In this document: positions 25,067 through 34,163 of the stretch, one piece after another
Position numbering within the stretch: the first letter of the stretch is position 1
Layout of the letters: the number at the start of each line of letters is the position of its first letter
Assembly (NCBI GenBank): GCA_947852905.1
Contig: CANTVF010000003.1
Coordinates: 124,001-188,000 of the forward strand
Length of the DNA stretch: 64,000 nucleotides
From: an uncultured Tidjanibacter sp.
GTDB lineage: Bacteria > Bacteroidota > Bacteroidia > Bacteroidales > Rikenellaceae
Reading direction: 5' to 3'
Notes under the pieces: generated by a model
Told to the model about the DNA's origin: nothing
Seen by the model: the letters and a program-made list of their open reading frames with translations, nothing else
Databases searched by the model: none
Position numbers and translations under genes: made by a program

Positions 25067-27259
25067 ATGCTCCGCACGGCATGGTTTCGACGATTGGCGG
25101 CGTGCGTCGCGCTTGCGGTACTGCAACCTGCGGCTTACCGAAATGCGGCCGCTTCTGTCGTAGCACACTATCGCATGCCTGCGGTTGCAATGCATTCCGG
25201 TCTGCCTGCAACCTGCGGCATGATATCGAGCCATGAAATGCACGGCAAGGATAAGATTCCTCCGCCCGATGACACAGAAAATATGCCGGAGGAGAGAATA
25301 GACTCCGTTACAGTAGTCGGAGCACGCCCCATGAAGGACATAGGCGTACAAAAAACGGTGATAGACGGCAGCGTGCTGTCGGAAGACGTTACGCTGTCGC
25401 TCGGTGACATGCTCGCGCATGCGACGCCGGCCTTCGTGCGGTCTTCCGGCCGAGGCAGCATGTCGTCGCTGTCGGTGCGCGGCACAGGGTCTTCGCATAC
25501 GCGCGTGGTGTGGAACGGCATGAGCATGAACTCGCCTCTGTTCGGAATGATGGACCTGTCTTATATCCCGTCCTACTTCATAGACGGCGCCGCACTGTAT
25601 TACGGTGCGAGTTCGGTAGCCGCGGCCGGCGGCGGACTCGGAGGCGCTCTGGTGCTCGACACCCGTCCCGAAGACATACTCGGTTTCGGGATGCGGTACA
25701 TACAGGGTATCGCTTCGTTCCGGACGTTCGACGAATATCTGAAACTCTCCTACGGAAACGACAGGGTGCGCAGCGAAACGAGTCTTCTCGTAACCACCTC
25801 GCGGAACGACTTCCCGTACCGCAACTATGCTAAAAAAGATTTCGTAACGGACGATTACGGCAACATCGTCGGGTGGAGCTACCCTGTCGAACGTAACCGT
25901 AACTGCGATTATAGGGACATCCACCTTCTTCAGGAATTGTATTACGATGCGGGCGATGCGGGACGGTTCGACCTGTCGGCGTGGTACATGGATTCATCGC
26001 GCAACCTTCCTCTGCTGAGTACCGACTACAGCGAAAGCAACAGTTCGCTGTCGTCGCAAAAGGAGAAAACGTTCCGCAGCGTGGTACGGTGGGAAAAGTA
26101 TGCCGGCAAAAACAAGCTGTCGGCCAAGGCAGGTTACCACTACAGCGACATAAGATACACGGAGCGTACGGAAAGGGCCTACGGCGAAGGAGGACACGAA
26201 GTACAGATACGCTCCGCATGGCGCAACTACATAACCACCCTGTTCGGGAACGCCGCATGGGAACGCGGACTCGGCCGTAAGCTATATCTCGCGGCCGATA
26301 TATCTGTATTGCAGCATTTCGTATATACGATCAACGACAAGCCGGTACGTCCCGTCGCCCAACCGGTCGTGTTCGACGATGCACGGACGGAGCTGTCGGC
26401 TCTGGTATCCGCGCGTTACAGGCCTGTGGAGAGTGTCGGCATAGCCCTGAACTTACGACAGGAGGTCATCGGCACGGACGGGGCGCCGTTCATTCCGTCG
26501 TTACAAGCCGAATGGACGCCCGGCAGGGGAAACATCACTTTCAAAGCCTCCGCAGCACGGAACTACCGGTTCCCTACGCTCAACGACAAACATTTCGCCG
26601 TGGAGCCGATAATGCCGGAGGTGGGTTTCACCTACGATGTCGGAATAGTCTTCAGAAATATACGCAGAGAGCGATTCGCTTACGACATAAGCCTCACCGC
26701 ATACGATTCGCGTATCCGCAACTGGATATTGTGGTACCCGGACAAGGGCGGGACGCAGTGGCTGCCTACCAATATCAGACTCGTCAGGTCGTTCGGCGCC
26801 GAGGCGGCTCTGAATATAGAGTGGCGTATGGGCGGAGATTGGCGGATAGCGCTGGACGGCGTTTTCGCATGGACGCGCTCGCTGAACATGCGTAAGCCGA
26901 TAAACGACAACGACAATGCCGTCGGTAAACAGCTGCCGTATGTCCCCGTATGGTCAGGAGCCGTCACCGGCAGATTGTCGTGGCGACAATGGCGCTTGGT
27001 TTACAAATGGGATTATTACAGCGAACGTTTCACATCCACGGACAACTCCGCCACGATTTCCGGCCGCATATTGCCGTATTTCATGAACTGCATATCGGTA
27101 GGCTATACGTTAGGCACCCGTTTCGCAGACTTTTCCTTCAATTTCAAGGTAAACAATCTTTTCGACGAAGAGTATGAAACGGAAATGTCGCGTCCCATGC
27201 CCGGCCGCAACTACGGTCTGTCGATAGAGATAACTCCTCGTTTCGCTTCCCGCCGTTGA
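25067..27259 (+). CDS. TonB-dependent outer-membrane receptor, BtuB-like
   Basis: 730 residues. After a long signal peptide and an acidic spacer comes a TonB-box-like segment RIDSVTVVGARPM, then the plug domain (LGDMLAHATPAFVRSSGRGSMSSLSVRGTGSSHTRVVWNGMSMNSP...AAAGGGLGGALVLDT) and a 22-strand-type barrel with the terminal NLFDEEYETEMSRPMPGRNYGLSIEITPRF. It lacks the N-terminal carboxypeptidase-like domain of SusC proteins, which fits BtuB and siderophore-type receptors. It follows two surface lipoproteins with almost no spacing; together they should capture and import a scarce nutrient, most likely a corrinoid (inferred). Confidence 0.88.
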   Translation: MLRTAWFRRLAACVALAVLQPAAYRNAAASVVAHYRMPAVAMHSGLPATCGMISSHEMHGKDKIPPPDDTENMPEERIDSVTVVGARPMKDIGVQKTVIDGSVLSEDVTLSLGDMLAHATPAFVRSSGRGSMSSLSVRGTGSSHTRVVWNGMSMNSPLFGMMDLSYIPSYFIDGAALYYGASSVAAAGGGLGGALVLDTRPEDILGFGMRYIQGIASFRTFDEYLKLSYGNDRVRSETSLLVTTSRNDFPYRNYAKKDFVTDDYGNIVGWSYPVERNRNCDYRDIHLLQELYYDAGDAGRFDLSAWYMDSSRNLPLLSTDYSESNSSLSSQKEKTFRSVVRWEKYAGKNKLSAKAGYHYSDIRYTERTERAYGEGGHEVQIRSAWRNYITTLFGNAAWERGLGRKLYLAADISVLQHFVYTINDKPVRPVAQPVVFDDARTELSALVSARYRPVESVGIALNLRQEVIGTDGAPFIPSLQAEWTPGRGNITFKASAARNYRFPTLNDKHFAVEPIMPEVGFTYDVGIVFRNIRRERFAYDISLTAYDSRIRNWILWYPDKGGTQWLPTNIRLVRSFGAEAALNIEWRMGGDWRIALDGVFAWTRSLNMRKPINDNDNAVGKQLPYVPVWSGAVTGRLSWRQWRLVYKWDYYSERFTSTDNSATISGRILPYFMNCISVGYTLGTRFADFSFNFKVNNLFDEEYETEMSRPMPGRNYGLSIEITPRFASRR

Positions 27260-27526
27260 CACGCGCGGCAACAGACAACGACGTCTTGCCTTCATTTCTT
27301 AGTCATGCGCAACGGATGCTTATCATTTGCATGAAACGTAATGAACGACTCCGCATACCGACACCATTCAGAGGCGCGTTTACGGTATGTATCGAAATTC
27401 GAACGCCGTCCGACGACACCGCAACGCCATTTTCAGCATATCCGACATCGCCAAATCATCCTTCAACAACTCATGCAACCGCACATATCGGACAATACGA
27501 TTCCCATACGAAACGGCACCATACGA

Positions 27527-27558
27527 TAAGGGCGATGATTTGCAAATCATCGCCCTTA
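27527..27558. terminator. Bidirectional terminator between convergent genes
   Basis: A perfect 32-nt palindrome (arm TAAGGGCGATGATTTG) between the converging receptor and dCMP deaminase genes. It has no distinct T-run, so it relies on the A/T steps within the arms. Confidence 0.55.
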
Positions 27559-27628
27559 CAGTTCATTTACGACCGCTTCTGACAAGACCGATCCAGTCCC
27601 GTCCGCAACCGTTACGATTCCCGGCAAC

Positions 27629-28063
27629 TCACCCCTGCATCTCGACCTTGCAGACCTCTATGCCTATACGCCGCAACAGTTTCACCCCTTCGTCGGAATG
27701 ATAGTCGTCGCAATAGACCACGCGCTTTATTCCGGCCTGTATTATCAGCTTAGCGCATTCGATACACGGCGCAGCGGTTATGTATAACGTAGCCCCGTCG
27801 CCGTTATTGGCGCTTTTGGCCAATTTGGTTATGGCATTGGCCTCGGCATGCAGGACGTACGATTTGGTCTTCCCGCTCTCGTCCTCGCATATGTTCTCGA
27901 ATCCGGACGGCGTACCGTTGTAACCGTCCGATATTATCATCTTGTCCTTTACTATCAACGCACCGACCTGACGCCTTATGCAATACGAATTTTCCGCCCA
28001 GATCTTCGCCATGCGTATATATCGCATATCGAGCTGCCGTTGCTTCTCCTCCTGATATCCCAT
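27629..28063 (-). CDS. dCMP deaminase (ComEB-like)
   Basis: Converts dCMP to dUMP for thymidylate synthesis. 144 residues with the cytidine/deoxycytidylate deaminase zinc motif HAEANAI and PCIECAKLIIQAG, plus the family SYCIRRQVGALIVKDKMIISDGYNGTPSG. A TP-type allosteric region seems reduced, as in other short bacterial members. It lies 52 nt downstream of tsaB on the same strand. Start taken at MGYQEEKQRQL (28063); an ATG at 28081 would add MRIYFD. Confidence 0.92.
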   Translation of the reverse strand: MGYQEEKQRQLDMRYIRMAKIWAENSYCIRRQVGALIVKDKMIISDGYNGTPSGFENICEDESGKTKSYVLHAEANAITKLAKSANNGDGATLYITAAPCIECAKLIIQAGIKRVVYCDDYHSDEGVKLLRRIGIEVCKVEMQG

Positions 28064-28115
28064 ATCGAAATAAATGCGCACTCCTACCGCAATGAATCAC
28101 GGCATCTATGCTCCT

Positions 28116-28826
28116 CTAAAAAAGTTTCTTTTTACCGGTCGTAACCACGAAATCCTTAAGATAAGACGGCTCGAAATATGCCACGTCTTCCGTCCGCCCC
28201 ATATCGAAGAGCCGTTGGGCCGGGCGGCACAGGCCCCTCGCGGAGGTCTCCACCTCTATCAGCCGGACGGACCCTTGCGGCAGAACATCCACCGTCTTCG
28301 CAGCTCCGTTTCCGAAGATGAAAAATTCGCCGCCACCGTGCAGGAACCCGTCGAAACTCTGCGGAGTAACAACTTCGGCCGTCACATCGCCCAATGCCCT
28401 GAGCGACGTGTCGAAAACGCATGTATACACCTCCATACGACGGGCGTCGATCATCGGACACAGACGCGCCGACGCCCAATCCTCCGACTGAAACAGCCCG
28501 GCTTCGTGATCCTCGACGGCTATCTCGGCCAATGCCTCCAGCGATTCCACCGCCACCAACGGAATACCGAGCGCATAACAAAGTCCCTTCGCGAACGACG
28601 TTCCTATCCTGAGACCAGTATACGAGCCGGGGCCGCGCCCTATAGCCACGGCATCGAGTTCATCGGCATCGACTCCCGACTCTCTTAGCAACTCATCGGT
28701 AAATACCGCCACCTTGCGGGCATGGTCCCTTCCGGCCTCCTCACGCAGGGAAACGGGCTCCCCGTCGCGGGACAGCGCCACGGAACAGACGTCCGTTCCG
28801 GTTTCAATACATAATATCAAAGACAT
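28116..28826 (-). CDS. tsaB: tRNA t6A synthesis protein TsaB
   Basis: Non-catalytic partner of TsaD in forming N6-threonylcarbamoyladenosine at position 37 of ANN-decoding tRNAs. 236 residues of the ASKHA fold: LCIETGTDVCSVALSRDG, RDHARKVAVFTDELL, the hallmark AIGRGPGSYTGLRIGTSFAKGLCYA and PMIDARRMEVYTCVFD. TsaD and TsaE are not in this window. Probably cotranscribed with the downstream dCMP deaminase. The plus-strand reading frames covering it have no family support. Confidence 0.93.
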   Translation of the reverse strand: MSLILCIETGTDVCSVALSRDGEPVSLREEAGRDHARKVAVFTDELLRESGVDADELDAVAIGRGPGSYTGLRIGTSFAKGLCYALGIPLVAVESLEALAEIAVEDHEAGLFQSEDWASARLCPMIDARRMEVYTCVFDTSLRALGDVTAEVVTPQSFDGFLHGGGEFFIFGNGAAKTVDVLPQGSVRLIEVETSARGLCRPAQRLFDMGRTEDVAYFEPSYLKDFVVTTGKKKLF

Positions 28827-29088
28827 CTATCTTCACTGCAATCGTTCCGCCGCACAATGCACGACGGAAAGTATAAAACAATACCGAATCTCTACACCGC
28901 AGGCGCCGCCACGTTCCGGGAAGCTCTCCGAGGCTACATTATCCTGACGACACCGTCGCCTACTCCGACGCTCTGCATCGCGACACTGCGACACCCCGCA
29001 ACCGATACTCTCTGTCGGGTAGTTAAAAATACCCGACACATTGCCGTGAACACCGGCACAGAGACGCAGGCCGGTGCTCACGGAACGT

Positions 29089-29547
29089 CTAATGTTTCAT
29101 AGCCCGGTCCATCTCGCGCCGCGCATCCTTCTCCTTTATATAATCGCGTTTGTCGTATTTCTTACGTCCGCGGGCAACTCCGATCACCACTTTGGCAAGC
29201 CCGCGTTCGTTTATGAACAGACGCAAGCCCACGACAGTCATCGACTTATCCTGCAAGGCTCTCTCTATCTTGTCCAGTTCGCGACGGTTCAGCAACAGTT
29301 TACGGTCGCGCTTGGGCTGATGATTGTTGTACGTTCCCCAATGGTACTCCGATATGTTGAGGCCGCGTAGATATAGTTCGTGGCGGTCGAAATAACAATA
29401 GCAGTCCACCATGGACGCCTTTCCCAGCCTGAGAGACTTTATCTCCGTACCGGTCAGCACTACGCCCGCAATATACTCGTCTATGATTTCATAGTCGAAC
29501 GTAGCCCTTTTGTTCTTTATGGATATTTTCTTCGTATAATCTGCCAT
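29089..29547 (-). CDS. smpB: SsrA-binding protein SmpB
   Basis: Binds tmRNA and delivers it to stalled ribosomes. 152 residues with the OB-fold signatures [28 protein letters not shown], the central [34 protein letters not shown] and the basic C-terminal tail [27 protein letters not shown] that occupies the decoding channel. Start at MADYTKK (29547) fits the family; an ATG at 29574 would add nine atypical residues. The tmRNA gene is not in this window. Confidence 0.95.
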   Translation of the reverse strand: MADYTKKISIKNKRATFDYEIIDEYIAGVVLTGTEIKSLRLGKASMVDCYCYFDRHELYLRGLNISEYHWGTYNNHQPKRDRKLLLNRRELDKIERALQDKSMTVVGLRLFINERGLAKVVIGVARGRKKYDKRDYIKEKDARREMDRAMKH

Positions 29548-29697
29548 AACTTCTCTCGCCCGTAAAGCGATCAAAAATTTTTATCCGTATTTCAGGCTCT
29601 CCGAAAACCGGCAACGCACATCCGGTCTGCCGCATAATAGTCCGGCTGCCATTCCCAATCCGCAAACACGCAGAAAACGCCGCCGCCAGTTTCGTAC

Positions 29698-31665
29698 CTA
29701 TAATATAAGTCGCGATATCTTGCGCGCTATCCGGGTACGTACCTCGTTAAGAGCCGATATGTTTTCCATAATGGCCGTCAGTTCATCCTCCGAAAGGTCT
29801 TCGTCGGCCAGCTTCGCCTTAAGCTGTCCTATTATAGCCTCTATCGTCTTGGTCTTGTACAACGTCACCGCACGCGGGATAAGCGTAGCCAGTTTGTCCT
29901 CCTCCTTGTTGATGAATATCTCGTGGCGCTTCCACAATTCGCTCATCACATAATTGGAGTCGGACGTAAGTATATCCACCGCCGCATTGCAGACCTGAGG
30001 ATCCGAATGGTTGGTGAAATAGTGTTCCGGCACCTTGACCCCTTCGCCGAGCTCCCTGTAATGCTCCTCGTAACACTCGTATATGGCCCTGTACTGCGGA
30101 TTCTGTATGGTAACGTCGTCCTGCAGATCGCTGAATATGGTTTCGGCCACATTGAACCGCACCATATTGCGCCCCTCCTTATGCTCGAAATACATGTGAC
30201 CGTATTTCATGAGATAGCCGACTATCTCCTTTTCGAGCTCTTCCATACTGCTGCCGGCCGTAACCCCCTTCAGAGAAACGAGCCGCGATGCTTCGGCTTC
30301 CTCGTTGCGCCGACGCTGCTGCATGCTTCTCAGAAACTCGCCCGTCTGCCTGTCGTAATTGACCGAATGACGCTTTCGCGCCACCTCGCTCACGAGTACC
30401 TGTTCGTCCACGTCCATCTCCTTGGCGCAATCCTTTATGAATACCGACCTGATTATCGGATCGGGTATTTCGGATATGGACTGCACGATGTCCGTAATGA
30501 GCGCGGCACGTCTGAGAGGATCGTCTCCGGCCTCCGACAACAACAAATGCGTCTTGAAGCGTATGAAATCCTCCTCATGAGCGGCTATGTACGCCTTGAC
30601 CTCCTCGGCGGAATGCTTGCGGCCGAACGAATCGGGATCGTCCCCGTCGGGCAACAACACCACCCTGACGTTCAACCCCTCGCGCAATATCATGTCTATA
30701 CCGCGCAACGAAGCCTTGATTCCCGCCGAATCGCCGTCGTATATCACCGTCACATTCTTGGTGAAACGCGATATGAGCTTTATCTGATCCACCGTAAGCG
30801 AGGTACCCGACGACGCCACCACATTCTCGACACCCGTCTGGTGCATGCGCATGACGTCGGTATATCCCTCAACGAGTATGCAATAATTCTCCTTGACTAT
30901 CGCATTCTTGGCATAATATATTCCGTAGAGGCTGTGGCTTTTGTTATATACTATGCTCTCCGGCGAATTGAGGTATTTGGCCGTCCTCTCGCTCTGTTTC
31001 AACACCCGGCCGCCGAAAGCTATCACACGGCCGCTTATGGAGTGCACTGGAAACATGACGCGGCCTGTGAAACGGTCGTAATATCCGCCCGACTCCCGCT
31101 TTATGGTCAATCCCGTATCCACGAGAAACTGCTCCTTATAACCTGCCGCAAGAGCCGCCATAGTCATGGCATCGCCTTTCGCAGGACAATATCCGAGCGT
31201 GAACTTGCGTATCGTGGCGTCGGTGAATCCTCTTTCGCGGAAATACCCCATTCCGACACTCATCCCCTCGTCCGTCTCACGGAGCATCTTCTGGAAATAT
31301 TCGGCAGCCCAGCTGTTGACCACCATCATGCTCTCGCGGTCGTCGTTGCGCTTGGCCTCCTCAGGCGACAACTCCCGCTCCTGCACCTCTATGCCGTACT
31401 TCTTGGCAACATATTTGAGGGCTTCGACGTAGGTCATCTTCTCGTGCTCCATGACGAAAGTGACGGCATTGCCGCCCTTGCCGCAACCGAAACACTTGAA
31501 AAGCCCCTTGGACGGCGACACTACGAACGACGGAGTACGTTCGCTATGGAACGGACAGCAAGCCTGATAGTTCACACCCTTCTTCTTGAGAGTGACGAAA
31601 TCGCTCACCACCTCCACTATATCCGCCGCCGCATATATTCTGTCTACCGTATCTCTGTCTATCAT
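29698..31665 (-). CDS. dnaG: DNA primase DnaG
   Basis: Makes RNA primers for replication. 655 residues: N-terminal CHC2 zinc-binding domain (C37, H40, C58, C61 in CPFH and CFGC), RNA-polymerase core starting near YFRERGFTDATIRKFTLGYCP, Toprim motifs LVEGYTDVMRMHQTGVENVVASSGTSLT and IYDGDSAGIKA with PDGDDPD, and a C-terminal helicase-binding helical region. It lies 124 nt downstream of the ROK kinase gene. Codons for residues 96-152 have a decayed second copy at 43752-43923. Confidence 0.96.
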   Translation of the reverse strand: MIDRDTVDRIYAAADIVEVVSDFVTLKKKGVNYQACCPFHSERTPSFVVSPSKGLFKCFGCGKGGNAVTFVMEHEKMTYVEALKYVAKKYGIEVQERELSPEEAKRNDDRESMMVVNSWAAEYFQKMLRETDEGMSVGMGYFRERGFTDATIRKFTLGYCPAKGDAMTMAALAAGYKEQFLVDTGLTIKRESGGYYDRFTGRVMFPVHSISGRVIAFGGRVLKQSERTAKYLNSPESIVYNKSHSLYGIYYAKNAIVKENYCILVEGYTDVMRMHQTGVENVVASSGTSLTVDQIKLISRFTKNVTVIYDGDSAGIKASLRGIDMILREGLNVRVVLLPDGDDPDSFGRKHSAEEVKAYIAAHEEDFIRFKTHLLLSEAGDDPLRRAALITDIVQSISEIPDPIIRSVFIKDCAKEMDVDEQVLVSEVARKRHSVNYDRQTGEFLRSMQQRRRNEEAEASRLVSLKGVTAGSSMEELEKEIVGYLMKYGHMYFEHKEGRNMVRFNVAETIFSDLQDDVTIQNPQYRAIYECYEEHYRELGEGVKVPEHYFTNHSDPQVCNAAVDILTSDSNYVMSELWKRHEIFINKEEDKLATLIPRAVTLYKTKTIEAIIGQLKAKLADEDLSEDELTAIMENISALNEVRTRIARKISRLIL

Positions 31666-31789
31666 CGCCTCCGGACTTAGGGACTACAAAGTTACTAATT
31701 TTCCGTTACGGCGATCACAAGCCCTAAGACACTATCCCCAGATTGTCATCACGGCGCCTAAAACACCGCACGTCGGGAAACGCCTGCCG

Positions 31790-32797
31790 TCATAGAGACT
31801 CCAGACGCATCAGTTCCTTCCATACGAGAGCCGAAGCCCCAAGCACGGCCGCATTGGAGCAATCTATCCCCGACGGCAACAGCTTTACCATTCCGGCAAA
31901 GTTGCGCATCATATTGGCCTCCATGTAACGTTTGGCAGGCTCCCACAACAATCCGCCCGACTGCGCCAGTCCCCCGAACAAAAATATGGCCTCCGGATAC
32001 GAGAATACCACGAAATTGGCCATGGCCAGACCCAGTATCTCGCCCGTGCGCTCGAACGCCTCGGCCGCGAGCGCATCGCCCTCGGCCGCCGCATCGGCTA
32101 TCATCTTGGAATTCATCTCCGCGACCGCCACATTACGCAACCGGCTCGGACGGTCGTCCGAAGCGAGTATCTCCAGCATGGTGCGCACTATACCGGTAGC
32201 CGAAACATAAGTCTCAAGACACCCCCTACGCCCGCAACCGCAACTGCGCCCTCCGGGACGGACTATTATGTGTCCCAACTCTCCGGCCATACCGCCGTAA
32301 CCGTAAACCATATCGCCGTTGGAAACTATGCCCGCGCCCAATCCCGTACCGAGAGTTATCTCGATAAAATCCTTCATGCCGCGTGCGCCGCCGTATATCA
32401 TCTCGCCCGTCGCTGCGGCATTGGCATCGTTATCCACCAGCACAGGCAAAGACGGGAAATACCCCTTCAACGCCTCCACGAACGGAATAACCTTCATATT
32501 GTCCGGTCCGAAAGGCTCGCTTCCCCTCTCGTACCAGCGGATGTTCACCGGATTAAGCAACACGCCCTTGAAATGGTCGGCATTAGGCGCCCCTATTCCT
32601 ATTCCCGCCAAAACGGCGCCTTCGTTCTGCCGGACGAGGAAATTTATATCCTGTACCAGACGCTCCACGTAATCGCAGAAATACGGATAATCCTTGGTCT
32701 TGAAACTTCTCTGACCGTATATTTTCCCTTTGGCATCGACCAGTCCCGTCACAGTATTGGTACCGCCCACATCGACACCCGCAGCAAGTCTTTCCAT
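31790..32797 (-). CDS. ROK-family sugar kinase, probable glucokinase
   Basis: 335 residues, actin-like fold. ATP phosphate loop GVDVGGTNTVTGLVD, sugar-binding VDNDANAAATGEMIYGGARG, ITLGTGLGAGIVSNG and GELGHIIVRPGGRSCGCGRRGCLETYVSA, where the His and the Cys cluster bind the structural zinc of ROK kinases. No N-terminal HTH is present, so it is an enzyme and not a repressor. Glucose is the commonest substrate for this subgroup; other hexoses or N-acetylmannosamine cannot be ruled out. It is divergent from the prenyl synthase gene across a 391-nt region holding a palindromic promoter. Confidence 0.88.
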   Translation of the reverse strand: MERLAAGVDVGGTNTVTGLVDAKGKIYGQRSFKTKDYPYFCDYVERLVQDINFLVRQNEGAVLAGIGIGAPNADHFKGVLLNPVNIRWYERGSEPFGPDNMKVIPFVEALKGYFPSLPVLVDNDANAAATGEMIYGGARGMKDFIEITLGTGLGAGIVSNGDMVYGYGGMAGELGHIIVRPGGRSCGCGRRGCLETYVSATGIVRTMLEILASDDRPSRLRNVAVAEMNSKMIADAAAEGDALAAEAFERTGEILGLAMANFVVFSYPEAIFLFGGLAQSGGLLWEPAKRYMEANMMRNFAGMVKLLPSGIDCSNAAVLGASALVWKELMRLESL

Positions 32798-32941
32798 AAT
32801 GTCAAACCTTTTTAAGCCGCCGCACGATCCGCCGGCGATGAAGTAAATGTATCGAATTTATACGATTATGCAAAATTATCCGCGCTTTACCTATCTTTGA
32901 CTTCGTCTTAGATACTCCCGCTCGGCAAAATGCAAGTAAAC

Positions 32942-32983
32942 TTGCTTTTGCTCTCGGCTTATTCGTATCTTTGTGCAAAGATA
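32942..32983. promoter_or_regulatory. Divergent promoter with palindromic -7 elements
   Basis: TATCTTTG-TG-CAAAGATA at 32966-32983 presents the -7 consensus on both strands with a two-base spacer, the same geometry as at 804-823. On plus, TTGC at 32942-32945 lies 20 nt upstream. On minus the -33 match is poor. A separate TATCTTTG on plus occurs at 32892-32899. Confidence 0.5.
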
Positions 32984-33188
32984 GGGCCGCACAATAGCGA
33001 AACGACGGAAGTTCGACGCACAAAACGCTGGAAACGGTACGCCGCCTCGGAAAGCCCTGCAAACAGACACGGACAAACAACGAAAACGGCATCGCCCGCT
33101 ATCCGGCCGCGGAAGCGTCCAAACGGCTACCGGTGCCTGTTTGCGACATCGCATTTAAAAGTCCAACGACGAAAACAGACACGAAAAT

Positions 33189-34163
33189 ATGTACAGCAAA
33201 GAAGAACTTTCGGCAATCATCGAAGATTATATCGGACGGCTGCCGTTCCCGGAAGAGCCCGACACGCTCTACGAACCGATCATATATTCGCTCGCGGGAG
33301 GCGGGAAACGCCTGCGTCCGCTGCTCGCGCTCATGGCATGCAACATCTTCAGCGACGACGTAAAACAGGCGCTGCCTTGCGCTGCGGCCATAGAGGTATT
33401 CCACAACTTCACGTTGCTGCACGACGACATCATGGACAATGCGGCCGTGCGCCGGGGCAAACCAGCCGTACACCGCAAATGGGGCGCCAACAGCGCCATA
33501 CTCTCCGGAGACGCTATGCTGATATATTCATACAGCCTGCTCGAACAGGCCGCTGCAGAACTGCTCCCGCGGATGCTGCGCATCTTTAACGACACCTCCA
33601 TGAAAGTATGCGAAGGGCAGCAATACGACATGGATTTCGAATCGCGCGAGAAAGTCTCCATGGAGGAGTATCTGACAATGATCTCGCTCAAGACGGCAGT
33701 ACTTCTCGCCGGAGCCACGGCCATAGGCGCTTTGGCCGGAGGCGCTTCGGAAGCCGACTGCAAAAATCTGGAAACTTTCGCCACGCAGTTGGGTATGGCT
33801 TTCCAGATACAAGACGACATACTCGACAGCTACGGTACGGAGAACACGCTCGGCAAAAAGATAGGCGGCGACATAAGCGAAGGCAAAAAGACATTCCTCA
33901 CGACGGCCGCGATGGAGATAGCCGACGAGGATACGCGCATACGTCTTGCCGGGCTGATGCACAACAAGGAGATGATAGCCGACGACAAATTCGCCAGAGT
34001 GCTCGCCATATACGAGCGCCTCGGCATAAGGGAACACGCAGAGAAGGCCGTGGACGAATACACGCGTCAGGCTATCGGAGCACTCGATGCGCTCAGCGTC
34101 CCGGCCGAACGTACCGAGCCGATACGCCGACTCGCAATGGAACTGTTAAGGAGGGAACACTGA
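33189..34163 (+). CDS. Polyprenyl (all-trans) diphosphate synthase
   Basis: Condenses isopentenyl diphosphate with allylic diphosphates for quinone or carrier lipid precursors. 324 residues with GGGKRLRPLL, the first aspartate-rich motif LLHDDIMDNAAVRRGKPAVH (DDIMD, residues 79-83), FQIQDDILDSYG as the second, and a conserved GDISEGKKTFL. The residues before the first motif (FHNFTLLHDD) include bulky Phe, which often limits chain length, so a geranylgeranyl- or farnesyl-type product is plausible; this is inference. Its TGA overlaps the ATG of the U32 gene. Confidence 0.9.
   Translation: MYSKEELSAIIEDYIGRLPFPEEPDTLYEPIIYSLAGGGKRLRPLLALMACNIFSDDVKQALPCAAAIEVFHNFTLLHDDIMDNAAVRRGKPAVHRKWGANSAILSGDAMLIYSYSLLEQAAAELLPRMLRIFNDTSMKVCEGQQYDMDFESREKVSMEEYLTMISLKTAVLLAGATAIGALAGGASEADCKNLETFATQLGMAFQIQDDILDSYGTENTLGKKIGGDISEGKKTFLTTAAMEIADEDTRIRLAGLMHNKEMIADDKFARVLAIYERLGIREHAEKAVDEYTRQAIGALDALSVPAERTEPIRRLAMELLRREH

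Noticed and set aside
27527-27558. 32-nt palindrome as an operator
   Set aside because: Its place between converging gene ends fits a shared terminator better.
29923-31680. Open frame of 585 codons on plus, opposite dnaG
   Set aside because: Exact antisense of a complete primase gene, no family resemblance; arises from codon bias in this GC-rich genome.
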